In this document: positions 53,386-62,261 of the stretch, piece after piece
Position numbering within the stretch: position 1 is the stretch's first letter
Layout of the letters: every line of letters begins with the position of its first letter
From: Kitasatospora sp. MMS16-BH015
GTDB lineage: Bacteria > Actinomycetota > Actinomycetes > Streptomycetales > Streptomycetaceae
Length of the DNA: 64,000 nucleotides
Assembly: GCF_002943525.1 (NCBI RefSeq)
Contig: NZ_CP025394.1
Location: forward strand, 7,393,001-7,457,000
Direction of reading: 5' to 3'
Notes under the pieces: generated by a model
Told to the model about the DNA's origin: nothing
The model's database searches: none
The model's input: the letters and a program-made list of their open reading frames with translations, nothing else
Position numbers and translations under genes: made by a program

Positions 53386-54297
53386 GTGCGGAGTCGAGCG
53401 GTGTCCCGGCGGGTGGTGCTCGGTGGGGGCGTGGCGGCTGCGGCCTGGGCCGGGCTCGGGCGGGGGGCGGCGGCGCAGGGGGTGGCGGCGGTCGACCGGA
53501 GCCTGGTGCTGGCGGTGGACCAGGGGAGCCGGCGGGTGCTGGTGGCGGACGCCAACGAGCTGCCCTGGCAGGGGGAGCGTCCCGGGCTCTGGGGATGGTC
53601 GGCGGATGACGTGCCGGGGCTGGGCGGGGACGCCTGGTGGGCCGTCAGCGAGGCGAAGCACCGGCGGTGGCGGGGGCAGCGGTGGCTGGTGGTCTGCGCG
53701 ACCGGCGGGCTGGCCGCGCTGGTCTCCTTCCCCGAGGGCCGGGTGCACTGGTCGGCCCGCCCGGGCGGCAACCCGCACAGCGTCGAGCTGCTCCCGGACG
53801 GCCGCCCGGTGGTCGCGAGCGCCGACGGCTTCCTCACCCTGTACGGTGCCGACGCCACCCCGGTCCGCCACGCGTTCGCCGGGGCGCACGGCCTGCAGTG
53901 GGACGCCCGGCGCCGGCTGCTCTGGGCCCTCGGCGACACCGCGCTCACCGCGTTCACGGTCGGTGCGAGGCTGGAGGCCGTCCGGTCCGTCCCCCTGCCC
54001 ACCCCGGGCGGCCACGACCTGGCCCTGGTGGCCGCCGACCCCGACCTGCTCTGGGTCACCACCAACCGGCACGTGTACCGGTACGCGATCCCCACCGGTA
54101 CCTTCCTGGCCGCGCCCGCCGACGGCCCGGGCGTCAAGAGCGTGGGCGACGACCCCCGCAGCGGCCAGCTCCTCACCGTCCACCCCGAGCCCGGCAACCC
54201 CTCGCCCTGGTGCACCGCCACCCTCACCTTCACCCGCCCCGACGGCACCGCCCGCCTCGCCCGGGCCAGCCTCTACAAGGCCCGCTGGCTGGCCTGA
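53386..54297 (+). CDS. Tat-exported beta-propeller-like protein (DUF6528-type)
   Basis: 303 residues. The N-terminus SRRVVLGGGVAAAAWAGLGRGAAAQ has a twin-arginine pair and hydrophobic core, a likely Tat signal. The mature part repeats short WD-like segments (LVLAVDQGSRRVLVADAN, RWLVVCATGGLAALVSFPEG, VELLPDGRPVVASADGFLTLY, HGLQWDARRRLLWALGDT), suggesting a beta-propeller. GTG start at 53386. Function unknown. Confidence 0.7.
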   Translation: MRSRAVSRRVVLGGGVAAAAWAGLGRGAAAQGVAAVDRSLVLAVDQGSRRVLVADANELPWQGERPGLWGWSADDVPGLGGDAWWAVSEAKHRRWRGQRWLVVCATGGLAALVSFPEGRVHWSARPGGNPHSVELLPDGRPVVASADGFLTLYGADATPVRHAFAGAHGLQWDARRRLLWALGDTALTAFTVGARLEAVRSVPLPTPGGHDLALVAADPDLLWVTTNRHVYRYAIPTGTFLAAPADGPGVKSVGDDPRSGQLLTVHPEPGNPSPWCTATLTFTRPDGTARLARASLYKARWLA

Positions 54298-54339
54298 GCC
54301 CGGCCGGTGGCTGTCCGGGGCCCTCCCTAGACTGGAGAG

Positions 54340-55200
54340 ATGGCCCCGATGGAAGAAGTCAGCCCGGCATCAGGTGCGTGCTACGTGATCAGTGACGTGC
54401 ACGGCCACCTGGCCGACCTGCTGGCGGGCCTGCGCGGGCACGGCCTGCTCGACGAGGGCGGGCACTGGAGCGGCGGCGAGGCCCGGCTCTGGTTCCTGGG
54501 CGACCTCACCGACCGCGGCCCGGACGGCCTCGGCGTGATCGACCTGGTGCGGCGGCTCGGCACGGAGGCAGCCGCGGACGGCGGCCGGTGCGAGGTGCTG
54601 CTCGGCAACCACGAGGTCCTGTTGCTCGGCGCCCGCCACTTCGGCGACCGGCCGTTCCAGGGGCGTACGGGCGTCGCCACCTCCTTCCTCGGTCTCTGGC
54701 TGCGCAACGGCGGTCGGCCGAGCGACCTGGCCGGCCTCGACCAGGACCGGATCGACTGGCTCTCCGGGCTGCCCGCGATGGCCCGCGAGGGCGGCCACCT
54801 GCTGGTGCACGCCGACAGCACCGCGTACCTGGAGTACGGCCGCACGGTCGAGGCGGTGAACGATGCCGTCCGCACCGTGCTGGCCGCCGCCGACATCCAC
54901 GCCTGGCGGGACTGCTTCAGCCGGCTGACCAGGCGGTTCGCCTTCCGCGGCGAGGAGGGGCCGCAGCAGGTCGGGGAGGTGCTGGCGGTCTTCGGCGGCG
55001 ACCGGCTGGTGCACGGCCACAGCCCGATACCCGTGCTGCTCGACCGCTTCGGCCCGGCGGATCTGGACGGCCAACGGGAGCCCGAACTCGGCGGTGCGCT
55101 GGTCTACGCGGCCGGCCTGGCCCTCGCGGTGGACGGCGGCCGGGGTACGGAGGACGCCGAGGGGCGCCTGCTGATCGTCCGCCTGCCCGAGCCGGTCTGA
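54340..55200 (+). CDS. Metallophosphoesterase
   Basis: 286 residues with the calcineurin-like phosphoesterase motifs in order: VISDVHGH (residues ~17-24), LGDLTDRGPDG, LLGNHEVLLLG, LLVHADS, and RLVHGHSPIPV. A PPP-type or Shewanella-like phosphatase acting on protein or nucleotide phosphates is possible; target unknown. Confidence 0.86.
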   Translation: MAPMEEVSPASGACYVISDVHGHLADLLAGLRGHGLLDEGGHWSGGEARLWFLGDLTDRGPDGLGVIDLVRRLGTEAAADGGRCEVLLGNHEVLLLGARHFGDRPFQGRTGVATSFLGLWLRNGGRPSDLAGLDQDRIDWLSGLPAMAREGGHLLVHADSTAYLEYGRTVEAVNDAVRTVLAAADIHAWRDCFSRLTRRFAFRGEEGPQQVGEVLAVFGGDRLVHGHSPIPVLLDRFGPADLDGQREPELGGALVYAAGLALAVDGGRGTEDAEGRLLIVRLPEPV

Positions 55201-55228
55201 GCCGGTCGGCTCCTGCCCGAGCCTGTCT

Positions 55229-55289
55229 GAGCCTGCCTGAGCGGGGCCGAGCCTGCTGGCCCCTGCCCGAGCCTGCCTGAGCGGGGCCG
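55229..55289 (+). repeat. Direct repeats with 40-base period
   Basis: A 21-base unit (55229-55249) recurs at 55269-55289, and shorter variants of GCCTG(C/T)CTGA continue from about 55209 to 55330. This tandem array sits between the phosphoesterase stop and a terminator; probably slippage-generated. Confidence 0.75.
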
Positions 55290-55308
55290 GGCCTGCCTGA
55301 TCCTGCCG

Positions 55309-55341
55309 GAGGCCGCCTGATCCTGCCGGGGAGGCGGCCTC
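55309..55341. terminator. Terminator between convergent genes
   Basis: 10-bp perfect arms (55309-55318 with 55332-55341), 13-base loop; the right arm overlaps the response-regulator stop codon. Confidence 0.6.
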
Positions 55342-56098
55342 AGAGCCAGTGGTAGACCAGCTCCGGGCGGCCGACCTGGCCGTACTGGGGGGCGCGGCGG
55401 GCCCGGCCGGTGGTGGCGAGGTGTTCGAGGTAGCGGCGGGCGGTGATCCGGGAGACGCCGGTGGCCGTGGCCGCGGTGGCGGCGGAGAGACCCTCGGGGG
55501 CGGTGCGCAGCACGGCGGAGAGGGTGTCGAGGGTGGTCTGGCTGAGGCCCTTGGGGAGGGCGGTGCGGTCGGGGGTGCGCAGGGCGGCGAAGGCCTGGTC
55601 CACCTCGTGCTGGCCGGTCGCCTCGCCCGCGCCGGCCAGGCTCTCGCGGTAGCTGGCGTAGCGGTCGAGCCGCTCCCGCAGGGCCGCGCCGTTGAAGGGC
55701 TTGAGCAGGTACTGCACCACCCCGACCGAGACGGCCTGCCGGACGGTGGCCAGCTCGCGGGCGGAGGTCACCGCGATCACCTCGGTGGCATGCCCGGCCG
55801 CCCGCATCCGGCGGCAGAGCTGCAGGCCGTGGCCGTCGGGCAGGTTCAGGTCGAGCAGCACCAGCTCCACCGGCTCCCCGGCGAGCCGGGCCCGGTCGAG
55901 CACCCGCAGCGCCTCGCCGCAGCTGTGCGCCACCCCGGCCACCGTGAAGCCCGGCGCGCGCTGCACGTACAGCGCGTGGGCGTCGGCCGCCACCGGATCG
56001 TCCTCGACCACCAGCACCCGGATGTTCACGCTCACACCGCCATCTGCAGCCGCTGCCGCATCGGATCGTCCTCCACCATCAGACACCCGGATGTTCAC
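55340..56098 (-). CDS. CitB/DcuR-type response regulator
   Basis: 252 residues if the GTG at 56098 is used, which has GGAGG upstream and overlaps the kinase stop (GTGA). The receiver domain starts with VLVVEDDPVAADAHALYVQ, phospho-acceptor Asp in LVLLDLNLPDGHGL, Lys in YLLKPFNG; a C-terminal winged-helix-like HTH (LSAATAATATGVSRITARRYLEHL) follows. A GTG at 56029 is the alternative start and matches the family's length; the extra 23 residues come from a duplicated gene start. With the kinase it likely senses citrate or C4-dicarboxylates and controls the divergent dctA. Confidence 0.87.
   Translation of the reverse strand: MNIRVSDGGGRSDAAAAADGGVSVNIRVLVVEDDPVAADAHALYVQRAPGFTVAGVAHSCGEALRVLDRARLAGEPVELVLLDLNLPDGHGLQLCRRMRAAGHATEVIAVTSARELATVRQAVSVGVVQYLLKPFNGAALRERLDRYASYRESLAGAGEATGQHEVDQAFAALRTPDRTALPKGLSQTTLDTLSAVLRTAPEGLSAATAATATGVSRITARRYLEHLATTGRARRAPQYGQVGRPELVYHWL
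55986..56098 (-). repeat. Duplicated start of the response-regulator gene
   Basis: The first ~44 bases from GTG 56098 (GTGAACATCCGGGTG...) recur, diverged, from GTG 56029, 69 bases downstream. The upstream copy has one extra T after the GTG-AAC-ATC-CGG-GTG block, so its VEDDP-type coding is out of frame although the frame stays open by chance. Confidence 0.8.
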
Positions 56099-57714
56099 GC
56101 TCCCACCTCCAGCGGCAGCCGCACCGTCAGCACGGCCCCGCTGGCCCGCCCGACCTCCACCCGGCCGCCGTTGCGCCGGGCGGTCTGCGCCACCAAGGCG
56201 AGGCCGAGGCCGCGTCCGCCGCTCTTGGTGCTCCAGCCGCGTTCGAAGACCTCGGTGACGTCCCCCGGCGCGATGCCGGGGCCCGAGTCGGCCACGCCGA
56301 GCAGGAGTTCGGCACCGTCCACCCGGGCGGTGACGGCCACCTCCGGGGCGCGGACGGCGGCGTGGCCCAGGGCCGCGTCCACCGCGTTGTCGATCAGGTT
56401 GCCGAGCAGGGTGACCAGATCGCGCGCGGTGAGGCCGGGCGGCAGCACCCCGTCGTCGATCCGGCTGTCCGGGGTGAGGGTCAACTCGACGCCGCGCTCG
56501 GCCGCTTGGGCTGCCTTGCCGAGCAGCAGGGCGGCCAGCACCGGCTCGCTGACGGCGGCCACCACCCGGTCGGTGAGCTGCTGGGCCAGCTCCAGCTCGG
56601 CGGTGGCGAACTCCACCGCCTCGGCCGTGCGGCCGAGTTCGATCAGCGAGACCACGGCGTGCAGCCGGTTCGCGGCCTCGTGCGCCTGGGCGGCGAGTGC
56701 GTCGGCGAAGCCGCGTACCGAGTCCAACTCGCCGGAGACGGCCTGGAGTTCGGTGTGGTCCCGGAGGGTGACCACCGAGCCGAGCCCGTCCCCGACCGGG
56801 GAGGTGTTGACCACCACGACCCGTTCGCTGGCCAGGTGCAGCTCGTCCCGGACGGGCCGGGAGAGCGCGGCGGCCAGCGGCCCCGGCAGGCCGAGGTCCG
56901 CGACCTCCGCTCCGGCCAACTCGCCGGTCAGCCCGAGCAGTTCGCGGGCCGCGTCGTTGCAGAGCACCACCCGGCGCTCGGCGTCGAGCAGCACCAGCCC
57001 CTCGTGCACCGAGTGCAGCGTGGCCTGGTGGTAGTCGTACAGCGCGCTCAGCTCGGCCGCGCCCATCCCGTGGGTGTGCCGCCGCAGCCGGACGGTGACC
57101 AGGTAGCTGGCCGCCCCGCCCAGCGCCAGCGCGCCGAGCGCGACCCCGGTGAGCGCGAGCAGCGGCATCCGCAGGCCCGCGCTGATCGACTGCACGGTGA
57201 TGCCGACGCTGACCAGCGCCACCACCCGCCGCTGCCCGTCGAAGACCGGGGTGACCACCCGGACGGAGGGGCCGAGCGTGCCGGTGTAGGTCTCCTGGAC
57301 GTCCTGGCCGCGGAGGGCCGGCTCGAAGTGGCCGAGGAAGGGGCGGCCGATCTGCGCCGGGTCCGGGTGGGCCCAGCGCACGCCGTGGGTGTCCATCACG
57401 GTCACGAAGGCCACCCCGCTGTCCTGGCGGACGCGTTCGGCGTAGGGCTGCAGCACGGCCGAGGGGTCGGGCGCGAGCGCTGCCTCCCGTACGGTCGGCG
57501 CGTCCGCCACGGCGTGGGCCGTCGCGGTGACCTCCCGGCGGGCGGCGTCCTCGGCCTGGCCGGAGGCGAACAGGTAGGCGAGCACCGCGCCGCCCGCCAC
57601 CACCACGGCGACGATCACGATCTGCACCACGAAGAGCTGGCTCGCCAGGCTGCGGCGACGGCGGCGCGGTGCGCGCGGACGGCCGGCGGCGGCGCGGCGG
57701 AGGGTCGGGGGCAT
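56095..57714 (-). CDS. CitA/DcuS-type sensor histidine kinase
   Basis: 539 residues: two membrane helices (about 24-50 and 182-205) around an extracytoplasmic sCache domain, a PAS domain (about 225-325), the phospho-acceptor helix with AHEAANRLHAVVSLIELG (His within it), and a HATPase domain with NLIDNAVDAAL (N-box), ADSGPGI and GRGLGLALV. Substrate family: citrate, malate or other di/tricarboxylates. Divergent from dctA by 174 bases. Confidence 0.88.
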   Translation of the reverse strand: MPPTLRRAAAGRPRAPRRRRRSLASQLFVVQIVIVAVVVAGGAVLAYLFASGQAEDAARREVTATAHAVADAPTVREAALAPDPSAVLQPYAERVRQDSGVAFVTVMDTHGVRWAHPDPAQIGRPFLGHFEPALRGQDVQETYTGTLGPSVRVVTPVFDGQRRVVALVSVGITVQSISAGLRMPLLALTGVALGALALGGAASYLVTVRLRRHTHGMGAAELSALYDYHQATLHSVHEGLVLLDAERRVVLCNDAARELLGLTGELAGAEVADLGLPGPLAAALSRPVRDELHLASERVVVVNTSPVGDGLGSVVTLRDHTELQAVSGELDSVRGFADALAAQAHEAANRLHAVVSLIELGRTAEAVEFATAELELAQQLTDRVVAAVSEPVLAALLLGKAAQAAERGVELTLTPDSRIDDGVLPPGLTARDLVTLLGNLIDNAVDAALGHAAVRAPEVAVTARVDGAELLLGVADSGPGIAPGDVTEVFERGWSTKSGGRGLGLALVAQTARRNGGRVEVGRASGAVLTVRLPLEVGA

Positions 57715-57811
57715 GCCAGACAGTGTGCCCTGCGCGCGGGGGGAACGGCGCCGCGCGTCCACCGGGAGCGCCCGTGGGCCCGACCGCGCCGCGTGAACTC
57801 TATGAACGCAA

Positions 57812-57829
57812 GCGTGACCCGGCTCACGC
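57812..57829. promoter_or_regulatory. Palindrome GCGTGA-N6-TCACGC before dctA
   Basis: Perfect 6-bp arms in the gap shared by the kinase and dctA. Good candidate for the response-regulator binding site. Confidence 0.5.
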
Positions 57830-57888
57830 CACTGGCCATAGTCGGACGACCCCACCCGGTCCCCACCCAGAGCCCGCCAGGAGCCCCC

Positions 57889-59280
57889 GTGTCCTTCCCG
57901 CTCACCTCCGACGAACCCTCCGGTGCCGCCCAGGACAGACCCGCCCGTCCGCCCCGGCACGACCGCACCCAGCGGCTCTACCTGGCCGTCCTGCTGGCCG
58001 TGCTGGCCGGCATCCTGGTCGGGCTGGCCGCGCCGGACTTCGCGGTGCAGCTCAAGCCGGTCGGCACCGGCTTCGTGAACCTGATCAAGATGATGATCAG
58101 CCCGGTGATCTTCTGCACGATCGTGCTCGGGATCGGCTCGGTCTCCAAGGCCGCCAAGGTCGGCCGGGTCGGCGGGCTGGCCCTCGGGTACTTCCTGCTG
58201 ATGTCCACCGTGGCGCTCGCCCTCGGCCTGGTGGTGGGCAACCTGATCGAGCCGGGTTCGGGCCTGCACCTCACCCAGGCGCTCGCCAAGTCCGGCCACG
58301 CCCAGGCGGCGGCGGGCGGCTCGCAGGGCACCGCCGACTTCCTGCTCGGGATGATCCCGACCAGCTTCTTCTCCGCCCTCACCGAGGGCAAGGTGCTGCA
58401 GACCCTGTTGGTCGCGCTGCTGGCCGGCTTCGCCCTGCAGGCGCTCGGCCCGGCTGGCGCGCCGGTGCTGCGCGGGGTCGAACACCTGCAGAAGCTGGTG
58501 TTCAAGGTGATGTCGATGATCATGTGGGTCGCCCCGGTCGGCGCCTTCGGGGCGATGGCGGCGCTGGTCGGCGCCACCGGCACGGCCGCGCTGAAGAGCC
58601 TGGCGGTGGTGATGCTCGGCTTCTACCTGGCCTGCGCGCTGTTCGTGGTCGTGGTGCTCGGGCTGCTGCTGCGCCTGGTCGCCGGGGTGAACGTGTTCGC
58701 CCTGCTGCGCTACCTCGGGCGGGAGTTCCTGCTGATCCTCTCCACCTCCTCCTCCGAGAGCGCGCTGCCCCGGCTGATCGCCAAGATGGAGCACCTGGGC
58801 GTCAGCCGCCCGGTGGTGGGCATCACCGTGCCGACGGGCTACAGCTTCAACCTCGACGGCACCGCGATCTACCTGACCATGGCCTCGATCTTCGTCTCCC
58901 AGGCGATGGACAAGCCGATGGACTTCGGCCAGCAGCTCTCCCTGCTGCTCTTCATGATCATCGCCAGCAAGGGCGCCGCGGGGGTCACCGGCGCCGGCCT
59001 GGCCACCCTGGCCGGCGGCCTGCAGTCGCACCGCCCCGAACTGGTCGACGGCGTCGGCCTGATCGTCGGCATCGACCGCTTCATGTCCGAGGCGCGCGCC
59101 CTCACCAACTTCGCAGGCAACGCGGTGGCCACCGTGCTGATCGGCCACTGGACCAAGGAGCTCGACCACGACCGCCTGCACCTGGTGCTGGCCGGCGGCG
59201 CCCCCTTCGAGGAGGCCCCCGCCACCCCCGCGATCCCCGCCCAGCAGGCCGCCGGGCACGACCTGGCGGAGACCCCGTAG
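57889..59280 (+). CDS. dctA: C4-dicarboxylate transporter DctA-type
   Basis: 463-residue cation:dicarboxylate symporter of the glutamate-transporter fold. LILSTSSSESALPRL (serine-rich hairpin), VPTGYSFNLDGTAIYLTMASIFVSQAM and ASKGAAGVTGAGLATL are the transport motifs. GTG at 57889 has CAGGAG. It is divergent from its likely CitA/CitB-type regulators; succinate, fumarate and malate are the expected substrates. Malate from malate synthase is a metabolic link only by inference. Confidence 0.92.
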   Translation: MSFPLTSDEPSGAAQDRPARPPRHDRTQRLYLAVLLAVLAGILVGLAAPDFAVQLKPVGTGFVNLIKMMISPVIFCTIVLGIGSVSKAAKVGRVGGLALGYFLLMSTVALALGLVVGNLIEPGSGLHLTQALAKSGHAQAAAGGSQGTADFLLGMIPTSFFSALTEGKVLQTLLVALLAGFALQALGPAGAPVLRGVEHLQKLVFKVMSMIMWVAPVGAFGAMAALVGATGTAALKSLAVVMLGFYLACALFVVVVLGLLLRLVAGVNVFALLRYLGREFLLILSTSSSESALPRLIAKMEHLGVSRPVVGITVPTGYSFNLDGTAIYLTMASIFVSQAMDKPMDFGQQLSLLLFMIIASKGAAGVTGAGLATLAGGLQSHRPELVDGVGLIVGIDRFMSEARALTNFAGNAVATVLIGHWTKELDHDRLHLVLAGGAPFEEAPATPAIPAQQAAGHDLAETP

Positions 59281-59380
59281 CGCCGCATCTGGCAACGTTC
59301 GCCCGGTCTGGGCTCAGGGGGGGGCGGCCTGTGCGATCGACAGTGCGGCACGGTCGGGGTCGGTCGGGGGAGCGGGGTCT

Positions 59381-59498
59381 GTGATGGCGGTTCAGACGGG
59401 TGTGTCCGGCTACGGGTCGGTCGTGGATGACGATCGGATGCTCTTGATGCGTCGCTCGGAGCGTTCTCCGGTCTTCGCTCCGGGCCGGTGGCACCGTC
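59381..59498 (+). pseudogene. Possible NUDIX-type remnant
   Basis: The stretch GYGSVVDDDRMLLMRRSERSPVFAPGRWH resembles the start of NUDIX hydrolases, which would continue with a LPGG motif; here it loses similarity right after GRWH and no NUDIX box follows. Low confidence. Confidence 0.35.
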
Positions 59499-59787
59499 TG
59501 TCGTGCCGGGCGCCGCGATCGCTCTTTCGGACGGCTCAATCATCCCGCAAGTGCAGTGAACACTGCCCTGACGCTTGCGATGCAGGCATGGTCACGCCTT
59601 GTCGAGATGGGTATGTTGATCGCGGAGGGCATGCCCTGGCTCGCAGTGCGGCCCCGGGGGCCCCGGCTGCGGGCCGACGGACGCCCGCTTGGCCAAGCCT
59701 CCGATGCCCACGGCTGTCCCAGCAGATGCGGCCGATGCACCCGGTCCGGCGCGTCGCCCGCAACGTGCCAGCAGGAGTTGCAAGCGT
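59499..59787 (+). other. 289-base stretch without a recognised gene
   Basis: No intact coding region is seen: several short frames overlap without strong codon bias. It ends with the ribosome site GGAG of the FtsX gene. Confidence 0.5.
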
Positions 59788-60696
59788 ATGCGCGCCCAGT
59801 TCGCCCTGTCCGAGATCGGTGTCGGCCTGCGCCGCAATCTGACGATGACCGTCGCCGTCGTCATCAGCGTGGCAGTCGCCCTCGCCCTTGCCGGCGCCAG
59901 CCTCCTCGTCCGCGCCCAGGTCGACTCGATGAAGGGGTACTGGTACGACAGGGCCGAGGTGGACATCTACTTCTGCACCAGGGCGGATGCCCTCTACACG
60001 CCGCAGTGCGTGGCCGGCGCCGCCACCGACCGGCAGATCGCCGAAGTCAAGGCCGAGCTGGACAAGATGGCCGTGGTGCGGTCCTCGACCTTCCTGAGTG
60101 CCACGGAGGGATACCGGCGCTGGAAGGCCATGAACCCGGACAACCAACTCGCCGCCGTGGTCGGCCCGGAGGCGATACAGCAGGCATGGCAGGTGAGGCT
60201 GACGGATCCGGCCAAGTACGACCTCATCAGGTCGGCCTTCACGGGACAGCCCGGCGTCCACTCGGTCGCCGATCAGCGGTCGGTCATGGAGAACGTGTTC
60301 CTGCTGCTCAACGCGCTGCAGACGGCGGCGCTCCTGCTGACAGGTCTGATGCTCTCCATCGCGCTCCTGCTGATCGTCAACACCGTCCGGGTCTCCGCCC
60401 ACAGCCGCCGACGTGAGACCGGCATCATGCGGCTGGTCGGAGCCTCCAACTTCTACGTCCAGATACCCTTCGTCGCCGAAGCCGTGTTCGCCGCACTACT
60501 CGGTGCGGCGCTGGCATCCGGACTCCTGCTCGCCGGCCACTACGTCATCAGCCACCTCATCGGCAGCCGCATCGCGTTCATCCACCTCATCGGCATCTCC
60601 GCCGTCTGGTCGGTGATCCCCCTGCTCGTCCTGGCCGGTACCGGAATGGCGGCAGGCGCAGCTCTCGTCACGCTGCGCAAGCACCTGAAGGTGTAG
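59788..60696 (+). CDS. FtsX-like cell-division ABC permease, orphan copy
   Basis: 302 residues, four membrane helices. MRAQFALSEIGVGLRRNLTMTVAVVISVAVALALAGASLLVR is the actinobacterial FtsX N-terminus, followed by an extracytoplasmic loop with a Cys pair (YFCTRADALYTPQCV), and a C-terminal permease part with RRRETGIMRLVGASNFYVQIPFVAEAVFAALLG. No FtsE ATPase or SmpB gene is beside it, unlike the normal ftsE-ftsX-smpB locus; this is probably a second copy. Confidence 0.82.
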   Translation: MRAQFALSEIGVGLRRNLTMTVAVVISVAVALALAGASLLVRAQVDSMKGYWYDRAEVDIYFCTRADALYTPQCVAGAATDRQIAEVKAELDKMAVVRSSTFLSATEGYRRWKAMNPDNQLAAVVGPEAIQQAWQVRLTDPAKYDLIRSAFTGQPGVHSVADQRSVMENVFLLLNALQTAALLLTGLMLSIALLLIVNTVRVSAHSRRRETGIMRLVGASNFYVQIPFVAEAVFAALLGAALASGLLLAGHYVISHLIGSRIAFIHLIGISAVWSVIPLLVLAGTGMAAGAALVTLRKHLKV

Positions 60697-60957
60697 GGGG
60701 CACCGTACCGATCGCGAACGGAGCGGGCGAACGTTGCCTGATGCGGTACCGGCTCGGAGCTCAACAGGACCTATGGCCGGCGCTCCATCCCGTCCCGTAG
60801 CCGCCCGGCGAACGCGCGCGCGGCGGCCAGGTCGGCCCCACTCCGCCGCTGTTCCCACGGTGTCGGCCCCGACCAGCTCCGCCTGCTCGGGTCTCATGAT
60901 CCCTTCTCCGGCTTCTGCGGGGAGGACGGCGCAGCGGCGTCGGATGTCACGCCGGTA
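60697..60957. other. 261-base gap, nothing recognised
   Basis: Short frames only; no terminator of note. A minus-strand frame starting near 60897 is not recognised and is judged spurious. Confidence 0.4.
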
Positions 60958-62181
60958 CTACTGCGACCGCGCCTCTGGACGACGCCGGGCGACCAGCGGC
61001 AGGGCCAGGGCGGCGGTGCCACCGAGCAGTAGGAAGACGGCGGTGGGGCCGAAGCGCTGCTGGGCGAGCGGGATCAGCAGCGGTGCGAGCAGCAGCGGCA
61101 GGCCGGTGACCAGGTTGAACAGCCCCTCGGCCCGGCCGAGGACTTCGGCGGGCAGGCGGCCGGTGGTGAGGGCGGCGGTGGTGGCGGTCAGGGCCGAGCG
61201 GGCGGCGAGGAAGGCCGTCAGGCAGAGCGCCAGCACCGGCGTGGGCGCGAAGGCCATCAGGAGGGGAGCGGCCGTCATCACCACCGCCGCCACCGCCAGC
61301 ACCCGCTGCGGGCGGAGCCCGGCCCGGCCGGCCACGTACGCGCTGCCGGCCAGCGCCCCGAGGTTGGCCAGGCCCTGGGTCAGGCTGACGGTGCCGGTGG
61401 AGGCGCCCAGTTCGCTGCGCAGGTACCAGACCAGGAAGGCCAGCAGGCCGACACCGCTGACGAACTGGAGCGGCACGGAGGCGAGTTCGGCATGCAGCAC
61501 CTCCCGCTCGGCCCTGATGACCCGCCAGCCGTCCAGGAGTTCGCGGCCCAGGCCGGGCCGGGTCGCAGCGGCCGCCCCGGCCTTCGCCGGCGGGTGGACG
61601 CCCAGCAGCCAGACGGCGATCGGCGCCAGGAAGGTCGCGGCGTCGAACCAGAGCAGCCCCTGGTACCCGACCAGCCCGAGGCCGCCGGCCACCAGCAGCG
61701 GGCCGGCGATGTTCGAGGCGGTGAAGAGGCTGCTCAACACGGCCCGCGAGCGGCCCGGGTTCGCCGGGAACATCCCCCGCACCCCGGTGATCCACCCGCA
61801 CCGGTACAGCTCCCCGCCGAACTGGACCAGCGCCGCCAGCGGGAACAGCACCCCGAGCGAGACCCGCCCGCCCAGCAGACAGAGGTTGAGCCCCACCGCC
61901 CCGATCACCTGCACCAGCAGCCCCGGCACCACGAACGGCCGCGCCCCCCACCGGTCCACCAGCGCCCCCACCCACGGGCTCACCAGCAGCACCGCCGGCG
62001 CCAGCGCGGCCGTCCAGGAGATCACCGCCAACGACCCGGTCAGCTGGTACAGGTAGAGCGGCAGCCCCACCTTGTACGCCGACTCCCCGAGGTTGTTGAC
62101 GAAGTTCCCGAGCGCGAAGACCCGGAACCGCCGGTCCCGCCAGGGTGGAGCCTCGATGCGCGGGGGGTCGAGTGTCTGCAT
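60958..62181 (-). CDS. MFS transporter (enterobactin/macrolide-exporter-like)
   Basis: 407 residues, 12 helices. FALGNFVNNLGESAYKVGLPLYLYQLTGS at the start and VGALVDRWGARPFVVPG (loop 2-3 motif), plus DGWRVIRAEREVLHAELASVP in the central loop, fit the MFS_3-like EntS/MefA group. ATG at 62181 is chosen; a GTG at 62208 is possible. Substrate unknown. Confidence 0.82.
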   Translation of the reverse strand: MQTLDPPRIEAPPWRDRRFRVFALGNFVNNLGESAYKVGLPLYLYQLTGSLAVISWTAALAPAVLLVSPWVGALVDRWGARPFVVPGLLVQVIGAVGLNLCLLGGRVSLGVLFPLAALVQFGGELYRCGWITGVRGMFPANPGRSRAVLSSLFTASNIAGPLLVAGGLGLVGYQGLLWFDAATFLAPIAVWLLGVHPPAKAGAAAATRPGLGRELLDGWRVIRAEREVLHAELASVPLQFVSGVGLLAFLVWYLRSELGASTGTVSLTQGLANLGALAGSAYVAGRAGLRPQRVLAVAAVVMTAAPLLMAFAPTPVLALCLTAFLAARSALTATTAALTTGRLPAEVLGRAEGLFNLVTGLPLLLAPLLIPLAQQRFGPTAVFLLLGGTAALALPLVARRRPEARSQ

Positions 62182-62261
62182 GCGGAGCAAACTAGGCGCC
62201 GCCCGCACGGCCGGGCATCGGCCGGAGGGACCAACCCCCGCTCGGGCCCGCGGCCTACGAC

